Origin: an uncultured Flavonifractor sp. | Lineage (GTDB): Bacteria > Bacillota > Clostridia > Oscillospirales > Oscillospiraceae | Direction: 5' to 3' | Assembly (NCBI GenBank): GCA_910585415.1 | Contig: CAJUDT010000091.1 | Coordinates: 1-8,960 of the forward strand | DNA: 8,960 nt | In this document: one piece after another, positions 7,001 to 8,960 of the stretch | How positions within the stretch are numbered: position 1 is the stretch's first letter | Layout of the letters: each line of letters begins with the position of its first letter | Translations under genes and position numbers: made by a program | The notes under the pieces: model-generated | The model's database searches: none | Told to the model about the DNA's origin: nothing | What the model saw: the letters and a program-made list of their open reading frames with translations, nothing else

Positions 7001-7510
7001 TCAAGGCTGAGAGCCCGCAGACCGAGCCTCCAGGAGGCGGTCAGCCATAGCGTAGATGAGGGTGGTAGCGACGTTCTGATGGTTGAGGGAGCGCCGTACG
7101 CGCTCGATATCGCCGTACTTGGCCAGCAGCTCGACAGCATAGACCTTGCGGAAGGAATGGGGGCCCACGTTCTGGGGCAGGCGGAAAGCCTTTGCGGCCC
7201 GCTTGACGTCCTTCCAAACGGCCTGCCGGGTCTTGTGCTGGCCGTCCTTGGCCCCTGGAAAGGCCCAATCCCGGCCCGCCTGGGCCAAGACCTCAGCCCG
7301 CAGGCCATCGGGCAAGCCGACCTTCCGCCGCTTGCCGGTCTTGGCCTCGGTAACGACGAACTGCCGCCCCAGCTGCCCCCGTTTGAGGGCTACCACGTCC
7401 CCCACACGTAAACCGGTGTGGAGGCATACCCGGGCAATCAAGCGGTTTTGTGGCGTCAGAGCGGCCAGGACGTGCCCCACCTCGCGCTCCAAGAGATACT
7501 CGGTCTTCAC
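7001..7510 (-). CDS. Compact tyrosine recombinase/integrase lacking the N-terminal core-binding domain
   Basis: A 169-residue protein made up almost only of the catalytic domain of tyrosine recombinases. All active-site residues are present: R35 in HTGLRVGDVVAL, K57 in TEAKTGKRR, H118 and R121 in GPHSFRKVYAV, H144 in SLNHQNVATT, and nucleophile Y153 in LIYAMAD. Full integrases carry a separate DNA-binding N-terminal domain of 80 or more residues, which is absent here, so DNA recognition must come from the catalytic domain or a partner. The gene follows rep so closely that translation is probably coupled: the rep stop (7514-7512) is one base before GTG 7510, which has GGGGG 5 bases upstream. 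An alternative GTG at 7522 would overlap rep but has no spaced ribosome binding site. Its role is probably integration, excision or dimer resolution of the element. Confidence 0.85.
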   Translation of the reverse strand: MKTEYLLEREVGHVLAALTPQNRLIARVCLHTGLRVGDVVALKRGQLGRQFVVTEAKTGKRRKVGLPDGLRAEVLAQAGRDWAFPGAKDGQHKTRQAVWKDVKRAAKAFRLPQNVGPHSFRKVYAVELLAKYGDIERVRRSLNHQNVATTLIYAMADRLLEARSAGSQP

Positions 7511-7511
7511 G

Positions 7512-8645
7512 TCAGCCCCCACCCCCCAGCTTTTTCAGGTAGTCCTCAATGGACACCTGCTGGGCATCCACTGCGGCAGAGAAGGTCTCCGCCGTGGTGG
7601 ACAATCCCGAATCTGTCAACCGCCCAAATTTCTCCGCAGCCTCAAGCGCCCGAATGCGCCTCCGGTCCCTCTCAGCTTCGCGACAATAATACAGCATACT
7701 GTCCCATATTGTGCCGTTTTCAACCAATTCTCGCAACTTTTCAACCTCCTTTTTCAATTCCTCCCCGGTCCAATACTCGGGGAATACCCGCGCCATGGCA
7801 AAGGCCTTGCCAGACCCATCGGGCGCGAAAACGACGGCGTTGTCCAGGGCCTCGACCTCCCGGAAGCTGATGTCCTCATAGGTGACTTGAGGCCGTCCCA
7901 GCTTCCCGCCGGAATAAAACCAGCGCCCGCCGGGCTTCTCCCCGTCCTTGCCGATGTACTTGCAGACGTAAGACACGGCCTTGTTATAATCGCCATACAG
8001 CTCTATGGCCGTGCTAAAGCCCCATCCCCAGCCCGGAAGGTTGTAGACGGTATGTCCCCCTGCCTGGAGCCAATTCGCCCGCTGACGCTCGCTCCTGGGC
8101 CTCCTGGGGGCCTTTACCCCTGGCAGTGACACCGTGCCCGAGTCCACGACGGGCAGGGCGTCGTTAAAAAACCCATGGAAGTGAATGGCCCCGTCCTTGT
8201 GCCGCTCGGGAACCAGGACGTAACTCAGCCCCCGCCGTCTGACCTGATTGTCCAGCCAGTGGTTGAGGTGCCGGGTAATCTCGCCCATGTCGTGGCGGTC
8301 CACCCGCTGCCTGTCCAGGGTGAGGGTCACGAACCATTTGAAGGGGGTACACAGGGCCAAGTCCCGCACCTGGGCCCGTGCCCGCCGCATTGCACGCTCC
8401 CGATTGGCCGGATTACTGTCCGTACTCTGATTACCTTTCGTAATATCAGGCTCAATGCCGGCATCACCGTTCGGTGATACATCTTTCACCCTGGAAGCCC
8501 TCTTCCGCAGCTCCCACCCCTCGGGCTTAAAGACAGCCTCAGTACAGGCCATGACCTCGACCCCTCCGCCGGGGTAGGTCTTGACCCTGCCTGTGACAAG
8601 AATGTCAGCGCCGCAAGCGGCTGGGGCTGTAGGGCTAGTGCTCAT
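7512..8645 (-). CDS. HUH-family rolling-circle replication initiator (Rep, G2P-like)
   Basis: A 377-residue protein with the ordered motifs of HUH endonucleases: motif 1 FVTLTLD at 105-111, the metal-binding motif IHFHGFF at 154-160 (H155 and H157), and motif 3 AVSYVCKYIGKD at 223-234, where Y226 is the expected nicking Tyr and K229 the accompanying Lys. Such proteins cut one strand at the origin, stay bound to the 5' end through Tyr and start rolling-circle replication. The motif spacing recalls the Rep of filamentous-phage gene II type and plasmid-like elements of Firmicutes; a single catalytic Tyr is seen. Residues 80-95 are Arg-rich and the C-terminal part (293-345) is a charged helix. 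ATG 8645 has AGGAGG (8657-8652) 6 bases upstream. It heads an operon with the compact recombinase. Confidence 0.85.
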   Translation of the reverse strand: MSTSPTAPAACGADILVTGRVKTYPGGGVEVMACTEAVFKPEGWELRKRASRVKDVSPNGDAGIEPDITKGNQSTDSNPANRERAMRRARAQVRDLALCTPFKWFVTLTLDRQRVDRHDMGEITRHLNHWLDNQVRRRGLSYVLVPERHKDGAIHFHGFFNDALPVVDSGTVSLPGVKAPRRPRSERQRANWLQAGGHTVYNLPGWGWGFSTAIELYGDYNKAVSYVCKYIGKDGEKPGGRWFYSGGKLGRPQVTYEDISFREVEALDNAVVFAPDGSGKAFAMARVFPEYWTGEELKKEVEKLRELVENGTIWDSMLYYCREAERDRRRIRALEAAEKFGRLTDSGLSTTAETFSAAVDAQQVSIEDYLKKLGGGG

Positions 8646-8700
8646 GATGAACCTCCTAGGTGACGGAATACTGTCCTATTATCAAGTATAGGGGAGCGCC
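8646..8700 (-). promoter_or_regulatory. Rep leader with possible promoter and dyad
   Basis: An AT-richer island lies between the Rep start and the GC-rich region. TATACT (8690-8685, minus strand) could be a -10 box, but no convincing -35 box is seen 17 bases upstream. Two nested inverted repeats cover it: ATACT/AGTAT (8668-8672, 8685-8689) and CCTAT/ATAGG (8675-8679, 8688-8692), as expected for an autorepressor or copy-control site, though short enough to be chance. AGGAGG for Rep is at 8657-8652. Confidence 0.35.
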
Positions 8701-8960
8701 CGGTCTCGGGGGCTGGGGCCGGGGGCCAAATCGGCCCGCCTGCGGCGGTCCTCGCGGGGCTCGCGCCCCGCACCCCGGCTGGGCGTCGCGGCCTCGGCCC
8801 CCACTCCCGCCGGGGCTGCGCCCCTCTGGTCGGGGGGCGCTCCCCCGCGCCGTTGTTCGGGCGCGGCGTTTCGGGGGCCGCGCCCGAACGGCTGCGGAAC
8901 GGGCGCGGGGTCCCGCGCTCCCGCGCGCGCCCCCTTCATGGCCCCCCCTCCGCGCGGTGC
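8691..8960. other. Extremely GC-rich, hairpin-dense noncoding region; replication origin candidate
   Basis: About 270 bases made largely of G and C runs, without a credible gene. Several hairpins are visible: 8723-8727 with 8733-8737 (5 bp), 8754-8760 with 8765-8771 (7 bp, loop TCGC), 8831-8836 with 8842-8847 (6 bp) and 8855-8867 with 8877-8889 (13 bp, perfect, 9-base loop). Rolling-circle initiators often act on a hairpin near their own gene, so a double- or single-strand origin may lie here. The region may continue past 8960. The nick sequence cannot be named. Confidence 0.45.
8855..8889. repeat. Perfect 13-bp GC-rich inverted repeat
   Basis: Arms GTTCGGGCGCGGC (8855-8867) and GCCGCGCCCGAAC (8877-8889) are exact reverse complements around a 9-base loop, GTTTCGGGG. 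It is the strongest hairpin in the GC-rich region, about 210 bases upstream of the Rep start. No T-run follows on either strand, so it is not an intrinsic terminator. A Rep binding or nicking hairpin is the most attractive reading, untested. Confidence 0.6.

Larger units (their letters stand above)
6945..8960 (-). mobile_element. Rolling-circle integrative element or remnant (right end outside window)
   Basis: This segment holds an HUH Rep gene, a compact tyrosine recombinase gene directly after it, and a very GC-rich structured region upstream of Rep, a combination that suggests an element able to replicate by rolling circle and to integrate. The left limit is placed at the dif-like palindrome next to the Xer-type gene, by inference. 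Composition becomes markedly richer in GC than the genes to the left. No capsid, relaxase or conjugation gene is visible; cargo or the other half may lie beyond 8960. No direct repeat of the left junction is found inside the window. Confidence 0.55.

Noticed and set aside
7146..8129. Plus-strand open frame of 327 codons.
   Set aside because: Antisense to the compact recombinase and Rep, with low-complexity Arg/Pro content and no motif.
8682..8939. Minus-strand open frame of 85 codons in the GC-rich region, beginning MKGARAG.
   Set aside because: Composition is only Arg/Ala/Pro/Gly from GC runs, it has no recognisable domain, and it overlaps several hairpins. High GC content removes stop codons by chance.
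1..8960. CRISPR arrays, tRNA or rRNA genes, insertion sequences.
   Set aside because: No regularly spaced direct repeats, cloverleaf-like segments with conserved TTCGAATC-type arms, rRNA signatures or transposase genes were seen on reading both strands.

Overview
The window reads as chromosomal DNA of a GC-rich Gram-positive gut-type anaerobe, most likely a Clostridia/Oscillospiraceae relative. This rests on recognisable protein families, strong AGGAGG-like ribosome binding sites and high GC coding sequence; no rRNA or other decisive marker is present, so the taxonomy is an inference.

Left part (1-2281, + strand): the 3' end of a class II fructose-bisphosphate aldolase gene, closed by a hairpin, then a metallo-beta-lactamase-fold hydrolase with a complete metal-ligand set, a small Imm51-like immunity protein 11 bases downstream, and a cysteine amidase (Amidase_6-like) with a proline-rich tail. 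A hairpin plus T-run at 2314-2355 separates this block from a convergent block on the minus strand.

Middle part (2354-6871, - strand, read right to left): a XerC/XerD-type tyrosine recombinase, a fusion of a degenerate P-loop domain to a CYTH (triphosphate tunnel) domain, and a soluble PAS-containing hybrid histidine kinase with its own good promoter (TTGCCA, 17 bases, TAGAAT) and no separate response regulator in view.

Right part (about 6950-8960, - strand): a mobile-element-like segment. It holds an HUH (rolling-circle) replication initiator and a compact, catalytically complete tyrosine recombinase whose start overlaps or nearly touches the Rep stop. Upstream of Rep lies about 270 bases of extremely GC-rich, hairpin-filled noncoding DNA that may contain the replication origin. 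The right end of the element is outside the window.

The most interesting point is the junction at 6911-6944. A perfect 15-bp inverted repeat contains a dif-like layout (11-bp arm, 6-bp spacer, 11-bp arm) 39 bases upstream of the Xer-type gene, exactly where that gene meets the rolling-circle element. This suggests, but does not prove, a Xer recombination site beside its recombinase, used as a landing site by a replicative element, as known for dif-integrating elements such as CTXphi.
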